Shown here piece by piece: positions 17,178 through 25,071 of a DNA stretch of 64,000 bases. The translations under genes and the position numbers were made by a program. The DNA is from Psychrobacillus sp048572895 (GTDB lineage Bacteria; Bacillota; Bacilli; Bacillales_A; Planococcaceae), in contig NZ_CP183878.1 of the NCBI RefSeq assembly GCF_048572895.1, positions 1,426,001 through 1,490,000 on the forward strand, given 5' to 3'. The notes below the pieces were generated by a model, which was not told the origin of the DNA, did not search any database, and saw only the letters and a program-made list of their open reading frames with translations. How positions within the stretch are numbered: position 1 is the stretch's first letter; the number at the start of each line of letters is the position of its first letter.

Positions 17178-18350
17178 ATGAAAACAAAATATATTCTAAT
17201 GATAATAGCTTTATTTATTGCATCACTAAACTTGCGTCCTTCCATTAACTCAATCGCACCATTGCTAGAAACAATTAGAAACGACTTAGGAATGAACGCC
17301 TCCGTAGCGAGTTTGCTAACCTCGATTCCGGTTCTTTGCATGGGACTTTTCGCTCCTGTAGCCGTAAAGTTCAGCGGAAAATGGGGTATTGAGCGGGTAT
17401 TAGGATGGTCGCTGCTTGTCATCGGAGTAGGTACTATTCTTAGGTTCTTCACGGATTCAACCTCATTTTTGTTAATTACTGCTTTTATAGCGGGTATAGG
17501 GATTGCATTTGCGGGACCGCTTCTTCCCGGATTTATTAAGCGTCACTTTCCTAAGCATGTGCCTTCGATGATTTCGATATACACGGTTGCACTCACTCTG
17601 GGAGCAGCACTAAGCTCGAGCTTGATCGTGCCGATGCAAAATAGTATGAACTCTTGGCAGAGCGCTCTGGGGGTATGGGGGGTACTCGCATTCGTCGCAG
17701 TTCTGTTATGGTGGTTGTTCGTTATGCGGCATATTAAACCGCAAGATCATCTAGCTACCACCGGCACGAAGACGAGAATGCCATGGACAAATAAGAAAGC
17801 GTGGCTTCTGACACTGACGTTCGGCTTAATGGCCATGCTATTCTATTCATTCACAGCTTGGTTGCCAGATATTATTCAAGGGATGGGCTATAGTAAGTCC
17901 TATGCTGCAAGCGCACTTACGATGTTCGTCGTTGTTCAGATTCCGGTAAGCCTTGTTCTGCCGATCTTGCTTCGCAAATTCCCTTCCCGTCGACTTTGGC
18001 TATCGGTTTCAGCACTGTTGCAACTGGTCGGGCTTGTGATGCTTGCGAGCTCCTTTGAACCATTGGTTGCTACGTTCTTTATTGGTTTAGGCGCCGGCGG
18101 ATTGTTTTCTCTCAATATACTACTACCATTGGATGCTACCGAAAATCCTCAGGAAGCGGCTGCTTGGTCTGCTATGACTCAATCAGTAGGCTATGTGATT
18201 GGGGCAACCGGTCCCCTTATTCTTGGGTGGATTCACGATGCGACGGATAGCTTCTCAGCTGCAATAGCAGGGCTTATTGTAATTAATGTAGCAATGATGG
18301 TCGTGCAGACTATCGCCACTACCATAAAAAGAAAACAACAATTGGGATAA
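17178..18350 (+). CDS. MFS transporter, CynX/NimT-like
   Basis: 390 residues with about 12 hydrophobic segments. The start region LNLRPSINSIAPLLETIRNDLGMNASVASLLTSIPVLCMG is typical of the CynX/NimT (YycB-like) MFS branch that moves cyanate, nitroimidazoles or related small compounds. The last residues are basic (KRKQQLG). It lies 44 nt behind pirin and is probably under HxlR. Another member of the same branch is encoded at 29725-30924 on the other strand. Confidence 0.82.
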   Translation: MKTKYILMIIALFIASLNLRPSINSIAPLLETIRNDLGMNASVASLLTSIPVLCMGLFAPVAVKFSGKWGIERVLGWSLLVIGVGTILRFFTDSTSFLLITAFIAGIGIAFAGPLLPGFIKRHFPKHVPSMISIYTVALTLGAALSSSLIVPMQNSMNSWQSALGVWGVLAFVAVLLWWLFVMRHIKPQDHLATTGTKTRMPWTNKKAWLLTLTFGLMAMLFYSFTAWLPDIIQGMGYSKSYAASALTMFVVVQIPVSLVLPILLRKFPSRRLWLSVSALLQLVGLVMLASSFEPLVATFFIGLGAGGLFSLNILLPLDATENPQEAAAWSAMTQSVGYVIGATGPLILGWIHDATDSFSAAIAGLIVINVAMMVVQTIATTIKRKQQLG

Positions 18351-18687
18351 ATTAATCGCAATCATAGATTGCAAGTAATATTTTATTAAGTAGTTTCTTT
18401 CTATTTGTTCGTTGAAAATGATGTTTAGAATGGGCTTGCTGATCTCGCACGGTTTTTAGAATTACAAAAATCGGTAGCCTAGGGAAAATGAGGTCCTAGA
18501 CTGCCGCTAATTTCGTTTCCTTCTATTTAAAAGAGGAGACCAAAAAGGTGTATATGAATAATGTCTTGCAACATAAGTTTTTTAGCTGCTGTAGCACATG
18601 CTAGCTCTAACGGGTGCTAGACAATATTCGTTCGACTCTATTTTTATTTTAAGGTAAGTAATTATATGAATGAAAGGGGATTGTCTT
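18351..18687. other. Intergenic region with imperfect hairpins
   Basis: CGGTAGCCTAGG (starting about 18471) can pair with TCCTAGACTGCCG (about 18492-18504), leaving internal mismatches. A second possible stem uses GCTAGC...GCTAG around 18600-18630. No gene was seen; these may be a terminator for the MFS gene or remnants. AAAGGGGA at 18673-18680 is the ribosome site of the next gene. Confidence 0.3.
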
Positions 18688-19731
18688 ATGAGCGATACAA
18701 ATAAAGAGAAGTTTGAATTTGGTATCTATACTTTTGGAGAGTTAATTCGTGATCCTATTACTGGAAAAACTATTTCTGCAGAAGAGCGTATTCAAAATAT
18801 CATTGGGACAGCGAAGGTAGCTGATGAAGCTGGATTGGATATTTTTGGTTTAGGGGAACATCATCGTTTGGATTTTGCGGTTTCATCCACACCTGTTGTG
18901 TTAGCAGCTATTGCACAAGCAACAAAAAATATTAAATTAGCAAGTGCTACTACTGTATTAGGCACAGCAGATCCTGTAAGAGTATTTGAAGACTTTTCGA
19001 CATTAGATTTAATTTCGGGTGGACGTGCGGAAATAATGGCAGGTAGAGGAGCATTTATCGAATCGTTCCCTCTTTTTGGCTATAATTTAGATGATTATCA
19101 TGAACTTTTTGAAGAGAAGTTACAATTGTTACAAGAATTAAATGATAATGAACGTGTTACATGGCAAGGGAAGTTTCGCTCGGCCCTAAATAATAGCGAG
19201 ATTGCACCTAGACCAAAACAAGATAAGATTCCTGTTTGGAGAGGAGTAGGGGGAACCCCTGCAAGTGCGGTTAGGGCTGGACAGGCTGGATTTGGAATGG
19301 CACTCGCTATTTTAGGAGGTAATCCTTTTCATGTAAAACCTTTAGTAGAAGCCTATCGTGAAGCTGGAATTTCGGCAGGGCATGCAGAAGAGGCTTTAAA
19401 AATTGCAATCACAAGCCATGGCTATATTGGCAAGACTGCAGAACAGGCTGTTAATGAATTTTACCCATATTATTCTAATTATATTAGAACGATGATGAGA
19501 AGAAATATTCCTAAAGAGCACTTGGCAGCAGCTGTTTCTAAAATAGATGCACTTGCTGTTGGAGGACCTGAAGAAATAATTGAGAAGATTCTTTATCAAC
19601 ATGAGTTATTTGGTCATAATCGCTTTATCATGCAACTCGATATTTGTCAGCCAGTTTCCCAGGTTGAAAGTGCGATTGAATTATTAGCAACTAAAGTTAT
19701 GCCAGTAGTTAGACGGGAAATTGATAATTGA
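18688..19731 (+). CDS. LLM class flavin-dependent oxidoreductase (luciferase-like)
   Basis: 347 residues from ATG 18688, chosen because AAAGGGGA (18673-18680) is 7 nt upstream; the in-frame ATG 18670 overlaps that site. The bacterial luciferase-like TIM barrel is shown by EFGIYTFGELIRDP, GLGEHHRLDFAVSSTPVVLAA, DLISGGRAEIMAGRGAFIESF and PVWRGVGGTPASAVRAG. These enzymes use reduced FMN or F420 for oxygenation or reduction; the substrate is not predictable. It stands alone, with a hairpin downstream. Confidence 0.8.
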   Translation: MSDTNKEKFEFGIYTFGELIRDPITGKTISAEERIQNIIGTAKVADEAGLDIFGLGEHHRLDFAVSSTPVVLAAIAQATKNIKLASATTVLGTADPVRVFEDFSTLDLISGGRAEIMAGRGAFIESFPLFGYNLDDYHELFEEKLQLLQELNDNERVTWQGKFRSALNNSEIAPRPKQDKIPVWRGVGGTPASAVRAGQAGFGMALAILGGNPFHVKPLVEAYREAGISAGHAEEALKIAITSHGYIGKTAEQAVNEFYPYYSNYIRTMMRRNIPKEHLAAAVSKIDALAVGGPEEIIEKILYQHELFGHNRFIMQLDICQPVSQVESAIELLATKVMPVVRREIDN

Positions 19732-19761
19732 GCAATAAAATAACGAACCTAAATCAATTCT

Positions 19762-19800
19762 AAATGCCCCTAAAGACCTTATTGCTAAGGGGAGCCATTT
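19762..19800 (+). terminator. Probable terminator after the LLM oxidoreductase
   Basis: AAATG-CCCCT (19762-19771) can pair with AGGGG-agC-CATTT (19788-19800) with a small bulge, followed by CTAGTTTTTT. Confidence 0.5.
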
Positions 19801-19932
19801 CTAGTTTTTTAGTACCTATAAACAATTTTATGTTAACTAGTTTTTGTAAAACTCAATGATACCAATGGTTTGCTGATTGCATGTTTATTACATAAAGTTC
19901 AAATCATATGATTGTCCTTACTTGACTTTTTG

Positions 19933-19982
19933 TCAGTTTATAACTAAACTTATAATTGCAATTCAGTTTAGTTATAAACTGA
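19933..19982. promoter_or_regulatory. Double palindromic operator upstream of the MarR gene
   Basis: Two 16-bp palindromes, AGTTTA-TAAC-TAAACT (19935-19950) and AGTTTA-GTTA-TAAACT (19965-19980), lie 30 bp apart centre to centre. They are also perfect inverted copies of each other, giving an 18-bp inverted repeat over 19933-19982. TTGACT at 19922-19927 is a possible -35. Symmetry, spacing and position fit an autoregulated MarR operator. Confidence 0.7.
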
Positions 19983-20078
19983 TATCGATTGATTTGGCTC
20001 ATTTATTAGATCATAAATGTATAGTATTACAGACTTCGGTATCGTTTACTAAAAATGATTAATAAAGGGGGGGGAAGA

Positions 20079-20519
20079 TTGTTTGATAAGCCTTTTAATA
20101 GGGAAACTAGCACGGATACAAAATATAGCACTTCACTTTGGTTCAGTTTGGTAAGAGTACACAAAAAGAATATAACTGGTACAACGCAGCTATTGAAGGG
20201 TTGGAATCTTACAAATGCTCAAATGGACATAATCAGTCGAGTTGCTGAGTCAGGACAATTATCGCAACAGGAACTGGCAGATAAGTTACTTGTTACAAAA
20301 GGTAATATCACACAACTTCTACAAAAGCTAGAGCAAATGAAGCTAGTAAAAAAAGAAAAGGATTGGAAAACGAATTATATTTCTCTTACAGAGGAAGGAA
20401 GAAAAATCTATGAACAGTTAACTCCTGTTCTGGAGGAATTTCAAACAGATTATTTCCAAAATCTTTCCATAGACGAAAAGAAACAATTACTGAATCTTAT
20501 AAGAAAAATTGAAAGTTAA
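20079..20519 (+). CDS. MarR-family transcriptional regulator
   Basis: 146 residues from TTG 20079, which follows the run AGGGGGGGG (20066-20074) at 4 nt. The in-frame ATG 20055 has no ribosome site. The winged helix-turn-helix is clear: WNLTNAQMDIISRVAESGQLSQQEL, ADKLLVTKGNITQLLQKLEQ and the wing KDWKTNYISLTEEGRKIYEQL. It lies directly downstream of a double palindromic operator and 87 nt upstream of an SDR oxidoreductase, so it probably represses itself and that gene. Confidence 0.85.
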   Translation: MFDKPFNRETSTDTKYSTSLWFSLVRVHKKNITGTTQLLKGWNLTNAQMDIISRVAESGQLSQQELADKLLVTKGNITQLLQKLEQMKLVKKEKDWKTNYISLTEEGRKIYEQLTPVLEEFQTDYFQNLSIDEKKQLLNLIRKIES

Positions 20520-20606
20520 ATAATGCAAGAAATGTTTAACTAATTGTTCACAATAGATGTTGTACAAAAGTGAATATGAATTTAAATTTGAGAGGAGAAA
20601 TTCAGA

Positions 20607-21350
20607 ATGGGTAAATTAGATGGTAAAGTTGCAATTATAACAGGGGGAGCACGTGGTCAAGGAGCTGCTCATGCTCAAACCTTATTAAATGAGGGAGCTA
20701 AGGTAGTTATCACGGATGTTAATAGCGAAGCGGGAGAAGCATTAGCTAGAGAACTCGGTGAAAATGCAAAATTTATTAAACACGATGTTTCCAATGAATC
20801 CGACTGGCAAAACGTAGTTAATGAAACAGAATCGACTTTTGGACCTATTAATATACTGGTAAACAATGCTGGTATCAATTATTTCGAACCAACTCAAGAA
20901 ATGTCTGAAGAAAGCTATAGAAGAGTTATTAATATTAATCAGGTAAGCGTATTCTTAGGGATGAAGACTGTATTTCCTTCTATGAGTAAAACAAAAGAAG
21001 GTTCAATTATTAACATCTCTTCTGTTGGTGGTTTGTTTAGTCAACAAGGAGCAATAGCTTACTCAGCTTCTAAATTTGCTGTCACTGGTATGACTAAAGC
21101 GGCAGCTCTTGATTTTGCAGGACATGGTATTCGAGTTAATTCAATCCATCCGGGAACAATTCGTACTCCAATGCTTGATGTTCCGGGAACTGAAGACGCA
21201 GTTAAAAGTCTTATCGAAAAAACTCCATTAAAAAGACTTGGGGAATCCGAAGAAGTATCTAAACTTGTCTTATTCCTTGCATCTAATGATTCAAGTTTTT
21301 CTACAGGCTCAGAATTCATTCTTGATGGTGGAGCAACAGCTAGTTTGTAA
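20607..21350 (+). CDS. Short-chain dehydrogenase/reductase (SDR)
   Basis: 247 residues, a classical SDR. The NAD(P)-binding motif TGGARGQG is at 12-19, NNAG at 86-89, and the catalytic residues are Ser138/139, Tyr152 and Lys156 (YSASK). The C-terminal EFILDGGATASL is typical. Asp37 after the second strand (ITDVN) suggests NAD preference. GAGAGGAGAAA precedes ATG 20607. It is co-directional with the MarR regulator and ends at a strong terminator. Its substrate is unknown. Confidence 0.85.
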   Translation: MGKLDGKVAIITGGARGQGAAHAQTLLNEGAKVVITDVNSEAGEALARELGENAKFIKHDVSNESDWQNVVNETESTFGPINILVNNAGINYFEPTQEMSEESYRRVININQVSVFLGMKTVFPSMSKTKEGSIINISSVGGLFSQQGAIAYSASKFAVTGMTKAAALDFAGHGIRVNSIHPGTIRTPMLDVPGTEDAVKSLIEKTPLKRLGESEEVSKLVLFLASNDSSFSTGSEFILDGGATASL

Positions 21351-21365
21351 TAAATAATGCCATGA

Positions 21366-21408
21366 TTTTAAACCAAAAGAGTCCATATAGGCTCTTTTTG
21401 GTTTAAAA
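21366..21408 (+). terminator. Rho-independent terminator of the MarR-SDR unit
   Basis: TTTTAAACCAAAAGAG pairs with CTCTTTTTGGTTTAAAA around a 10-nt loop. The U-rich arm serves as the terminator run; the structure is symmetric and could work in both directions. Confidence 0.8.
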
Positions 21409-21540
21409 ATTTTTAATGGTACAAATTTAAGTATCTTTTTATACTGTGGCACATTAATGTGCTACTTACACTTTATATATATGTATCATTACTGATATGT
21501 GAAGTAATTTCATTAAATTTATTAAAGGACGTGCAACAAA

Positions 21541-22079
21541 ATGAAAGTAGTAGCAATCGTAGGTAGTGTTCGTAAAGAATCATATAATAATAAATTAGCA
21601 AAATTCGTTCGAAAACGCTATGCTGATCAATTCGATTTAGAAATTTTAGATTTAAGTGTTTTACCACTTTACAATCAAGATATTGAAGAAAATGCACCAC
21701 AAGTTGTAGTTGATTTTAAATTAAAAGTAAAAGATGCAGATGCAGTTCTTTGGGTAACACCTGAATATAATGCAACAGTTCCTGGTGTATTAGCAAATGC
21801 AATTGAGTGGTTATCAAGAGTAGATAAAGTAATGATTGGGAAACCATCATTGATTATGGGTGCTTCAATATGTTAGGAACTGTAAAAGCTCAAGCTCATC
21901 TGCGTGACATATTATTTGCAGGAGGTTTACAATCCCCGGTACTTATTGGAAACGAAGTATATGTCGGTGCGGTCCATACGAAAATGGACGAAGAAGGCAA
22001 TATTACAGATGAAGGAACAGTTGCCTTTTTAGATAATGTTGTTTCTAACTTCAAACAATGGATGAAGCAATTTTCTTAA
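21541..22079 (+). pseudogene. Frameshifted NADPH-dependent FMN reductase
   Basis: Two overlapping frames give one family member. 21541-21876 encodes the flavodoxin-like N-part (GSVRKESYNNKLAKFVRKRY, TPEYNATVPGVLANAIEWL, ending MGASIC-stop). 21870-22079 encodes the rest (LGTVKAQAHLRDIL to KQWMKQFS). Intact homologues run GAS-x-G-x-LGT at this joint, so 4 nt (or 1 nt plus a codon) seem lost near 21868. The second frame has an ATG overlapping the stop, so coupled translation of two pieces is conceivable but the N-part alone lacks half the fold. It is a paralogue of the intact gene at 14890. Confidence 0.8.
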
Positions 22080-22148
22080 AGAACTAGCGATAGTTGGATA
22101 AGAATTATCAAACTTATACAAAACACAATTGAATAGAAAAAATAGAAT

Positions 22149-22186
22149 GCACTCGGTATCATTTTTTTAAAACCAGTGCTTTTTAT
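22149..22186 (+). terminator. Probable terminator
   Basis: GCACTCGGT (22149-22157) pairs with ACCAGTGC (22172-22179), one mismatch, followed by TTTTTATTT. Confidence 0.6.
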
Positions 22187-22358
22187 TTGTCTTAATATAA
22201 AGAAGAAAAATATCGCTTTTATCAAACTTTGTTCAGAAGCTAATTTGGCATTTAGTTCAAGTGGAATAATTTTTTTGTGGAAAAAAATATTTTATTTTAT
22301 GTATATTGATTTCAGTAGTATGTTGTTTTTGATTTATAAATGATTACAAATAATCTTA

Positions 22359-22438
22359 TTCAACTAACGGGTGCTTTACTTCAAGAAGAGGTAAAGCCTT
22401 TTTCTTATTGAACTAACGCAGCAGTTTAGTTGAACAAG
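22359..22438. repeat. Small palindromic repeat element with internal terminator-like hairpin
   Basis: TTCAACTAA (22359-22367) and TTAGTTGAA (22426-22434) form outer inverted ends. Inside, GCTTTAC (22373-22379) pairs with GTAAAGC (22391-22397) followed by CTTTTTC. The 13-mer TTAGTTGAACAAG at 22426-22438 occurs inverted at 23677-23689, next to the structured remnant. It looks like a dispersed intergenic repeat. Confidence 0.5.
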
Positions 22439-22508
22439 AGAAGGTGAGTTTTTATATCGCATTTGATATTTGTACTAAAAAACGCTTATACATTATCGAC
22501 TAATTAAA

Positions 22509-22541
22509 AGCCACCTCATTTCAATTTTAAATGAGATGGCT
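22509..22541 (-). terminator. Terminator of the MBL-fold gene
   Basis: AGCCACCTCATTT (22509-22521) pairs with AAATGAGATGGCT (22529-22541), one mismatch. On the minus strand it is followed by TTTTAATT. Confidence 0.8.
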
Positions 22542-22574
22542 ACTGTTTATATTTGATTAATGTATTCTATAGAA

Positions 22575-23423
22575 TTATTGTGAATGAATAATATGGTCAT
22601 TAACAAATGCTTTTATGAAAAATAATTCATTATCATTAGGGTCCCTTTTATTTTCTGCCTTAAAGGACACTATCGCATTTTCTAGTGAGGTGGACCTTGC
22701 AACTTGACTTGCTGTTGTTAACTCTTCCCAATATTTATTCATTTCATTTGAATCACAGATAGATTCATGACCAAGTAGGAACATTTCTGCATCATATTTT
22801 TGAATGTCTTTAATCATAGGCAATAACAATGATTGCTTGTAATGAAATAAAGAATTTGTAGTTGTACCATATGCACAATCACCTAAAAAAACAACTTTTT
22901 CATCTGGAATATAAATGATTGTAGAGTCATCCGTATGAGTACTTTTGATACTTTCGAGAATGCAAACTTTATTACCTAAATCAATAGTTAATGTATTTTC
23001 AAAGATTACATCTGGAGAATTTAACTTAAAACAGTCCCTGTTTGACATATCAGTTTGTATAATCTTCATACACATAGCACTCATTTGATTAGTGGTCACA
23101 TAATTTTGTAGTGAACTATCGTCATAAGAAAGACTTTGCCATTCTTTTAATATTTCGTTTGTTTTACTATTAACAATTACAGTTGCATCAAATTCATTCA
23201 TTCCTAGGAAATGATCCCAATGTGCATGGGTAATAACAACATATTTAACAGGTGGTACATTTAGCTTCTCGATTTCTAGTGAAAAATCCTTAGCATGCTG
23301 AGTAGAATTACCAGTATCTATTATTAGACTATATCGGTCACCACATACCAATCCTAATGTTGGTCGTTCTTTATCATCTTGATTAGATAAGTAATATATA
23401 GTATCACTTAATTTATTTAACAT
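22575..23423 (-). CDS. MBL-fold metallo-hydrolase
   Basis: 282 residues. The zinc-binding motif H66-A-H-W-D70-H71 (THAHWDHFLG) is intact, and later ligands are plausible in STHTDDSTIIYIPDEKVVFLGDC (His/Asp) and LLGHESI (His). No signal peptide, so it is cytoplasmic. Members of this superfamily include lactonases, thioesterases and beta-lactamase-like hydrolases, and the sequence does not pick one. The unusually long C-terminal helical tail (about 225-282) with EAENKRDPNDNELFFIKAF-like character may be a dimer element. It stands alone between two terminator-like structures. Confidence 0.75.
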   Translation of the reverse strand: MLNKLSDTIYYLSNQDDKERPTLGLVCGDRYSLIIDTGNSTQHAKDFSLEIEKLNVPPVKYVVITHAHWDHFLGMNEFDATVIVNSKTNEILKEWQSLSYDDSSLQNYVTTNQMSAMCMKIIQTDMSNRDCFKLNSPDVIFENTLTIDLGNKVCILESIKSTHTDDSTIIYIPDEKVVFLGDCAYGTTTNSLFHYKQSLLLPMIKDIQKYDAEMFLLGHESICDSNEMNKYWEELTTASQVARSTSLENAIVSFKAENKRDPNDNELFFIKAFVNDHIIHSQ

Positions 23424-23676
23424 GTTATTTTTCCTCTTTTCTATATATTCATTCTATGAAAGAGAAAATCTACATGTTTATTCTAAAGTTATTAAAATAA
23501 TTTAAAGATTTTCTCTTATTATTTTTTTACCATTGGACTGGTACCTCCTTGTTTCATTTAGGAAAAGTATAACATAATCCAAACTGCAAGTTAAGAAAAT
23601 TCGGAATATTAACTGTATAGATTTCAGTTATTAATAGTTAGCAGTTCGAATATTATTTGTAATAAGAGAGTAGGAA

Positions 23677-23940
23677 CTTGTTCAACTAAGAGTGCTTGTG
23701 CGGCCGGGCATAGGTCGCATCATATAGCTGGTGGAATTCCCGCCGAGAAAGAACTAGCCATTCACTTGTAGCGAGTCGTGGAGGGCTAATGGCAACATTC
23801 GCCTTTAATAGACAGTTAGGTGGCGGGCCGAAAGCCAATTGGTTGAAGGGATTGAGCTTCATAATGTTAGTAAATCGAGAGGTTTAATGCCTTAAACACA
23901 GCCCTTCTACTCGACCTATTAAATATTTGAATACAGAAAA
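23677..23940 (+). mobile_element. Structured non-coding mobile-element remnant (group II intron 5' end suspected)
   Basis: From GTGCGGCC at 23698 to about 23930 the sequence is GC-richer than its surroundings, has no open frame and shows blocks like GTGGAATTCCCGCC, GAACTAGCC...GGGCTAATGG and GGTGGCGGGCC that can pair at a distance. The GTGCG start and this block order resemble domain I of a bacterial group II intron; the insertion next to a terminator-like stem fits the IIC habit. No reverse transcriptase or domain V follows, so it would be a 5' fragment. The non-coding end of another element family is the alternative. The rest of 23424-24074 holds no gene. Confidence 0.45.
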
Positions 23941-23976
23941 AGTGCTTAGTTTTTCGTTTAACTAAGCACTTTTTTA
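23941..23976 (+). terminator. Rho-independent terminator-like hairpin
   Basis: AGTGCTTAGTT (23941-23951) pairs perfectly with AACTAAGCACT (23960-23970), then TTTTTT. It lies immediately after the structured remnant, and its stem words resemble the sequence upstream of that remnant at 23681-23697. Confidence 0.75.
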
Positions 23977-24074
23977 TGACAATTGATGTGCTGTTTTTCT
24001 TTAATTAGAGTGTTATTAAAAGAAAAATTGAGATGCATTTATATGCAAGAATAACATTTTATTTAAGAGTTTTT

Positions 24075-24150
24075 TTAGGTCCAAGCTCCATCTACGGGTA
24101 AACCTACACCATTAACTTGCTGCATCAGAAACTAAAAATATAATATCAAA
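24075..24150 (-). pseudogene. 3' fragment of an SDR oxidoreductase
   Basis: The minus strand reads DIIFLVSDAAS and, after a small frame change, NGVGLPVDGAWT-stop. This is the typical C-terminal end of classical SDRs (FLaSDaaS..nG..lpVDGgwt). No N-terminal part is left, so it is a degraded relic. Between it and the TetR gene another minus-strand frame (about 24180-24300, ending GHFNESRKN) lacks a start and may be a second relic. Confidence 0.65.
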
Positions 24151-24304
24151 GTTAACTTAATTTTTTCTACTTTCGTTAAAATGTCCAATTGCAGAATACT
24201 GAAAGTGCAAAAGAATGCCAAAAATGGCTCTTGTTTTTAAAATCCCCTGTTCCTTTAAGCGTGTTTCCTCATACTTTTTAAGTAAGCTTAAAGAATCCGA
24301 GTCA

Positions 24305-24850
24305 TTAAAAATTCCTGTCTAACAAACTTCCCATTTGTTCCGAAATAACTTGTGTTGGTTCTGATAATCCATTCGTGAGCCACGCCTCTACAATCTCCAC
24401 GATAGCTGCGCCAAAAAATCTCAGAACCAACTCCTTGCTCAATCCTTGGTTTTTCCCTTCACTTTCAACTAATTCCCCCTCTAATTCCTGGATGACAAAC
24501 TCAAGGAAATGATTACGAAAAGCAGGGGCTCCTTTACTGGATAACATGGTGGAAAAGAAAGTGTAATGACGTTCAAAGTAATCAAACCAGATCAGATTCC
24601 CCTCCGCAAAACTCATTTCAGATGCCGATTCGCATATTTTTCTTAGCTCGTTGATGTGTTCTTTAATGAGCTTGTCCAGTAAATCATACTTATCCATGTA
24701 ATGATCATAAATAGTTCTTCGGCCGACATTGGCCCGGTCGGAAATATCTTGCATTGTGATTTGATCAAGATTTTTTTCAGCCATCAGTTCTACAAACGCA
24801 TTTTTGATTGCATACTGGGATTTTTTAACTCTTCTATCGATCTGAGCCAT
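24305..24850 (-). CDS. TetR/AcrR-family transcriptional regulator
   Basis: 181 residues from ATG 24850 (AAGG 5 nt upstream; a TTG at 24865 would add five residues). The N-terminal helix-turn-helix is clear: AIKNAFVELMAEKNLDQITM, QDISDRANVGRRTIYDHYMDKYDLLDKL. The C-terminal ligand domain resembles the DhaS/YbiH-like TetR_C group. It diverges from the carboxymuconolactone-decarboxylase/aldo-keto reductase/cupin genes, and three copies of a GTGCGGTA-type motif lie between them. It most likely represses itself and that operon. Confidence 0.85.
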   Translation of the reverse strand: MAQIDRRVKKSQYAIKNAFVELMAEKNLDQITMQDISDRANVGRRTIYDHYMDKYDLLDKLIKEHINELRKICESASEMSFAEGNLIWFDYFERHYTFFSTMLSSKGAPAFRNHFLEFVIQELEGELVESEGKNQGLSKELVLRFFGAAIVEIVEAWLTNGLSEPTQVISEQMGSLLDRNF

Positions 24851-24878
24851 TCTAACCTTCACCAAACTTTCCTAAAGG

Positions 24879-24987
24879 TATCGCACAATTAAAATCTTGT
24901 TGTGCGGTAACGCGCAAAAAAGGCATTTTGATTGTTGTAGTCTTCCTCTTTTCATTTTATATTATATACAAATGTGCGGTAACACAT
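24879..24987. promoter_or_regulatory. Three TetR operator-like sites
   Basis: TTGTGCGGTAACGCGCAA (24900-24917) is a near-palindrome. ATGTGCGGTAACACAT (24972-24987) shares its core GTGCGGTAAC, and TATCGCACAA (24879-24888) is an inverted half (TTGTGCGATA). The sites straddle the divergent TetR and CMD promoters, the arrangement expected for TetR-type autoregulation. Confidence 0.7.
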
Positions 24988-25071
24988 CAATATGCGATTT
25001 GATGCAGCATCAAAATTAACTACCTTGGAAATAATAGAAGAGTTAATTAAATACAAAGGGGAGGTTTAATA

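Noticed and set aside
19877..20062. Plus-strand 61-codon ORF before the MarR gene
   Set aside because: It spans the palindromic operator and has no ribosome site.
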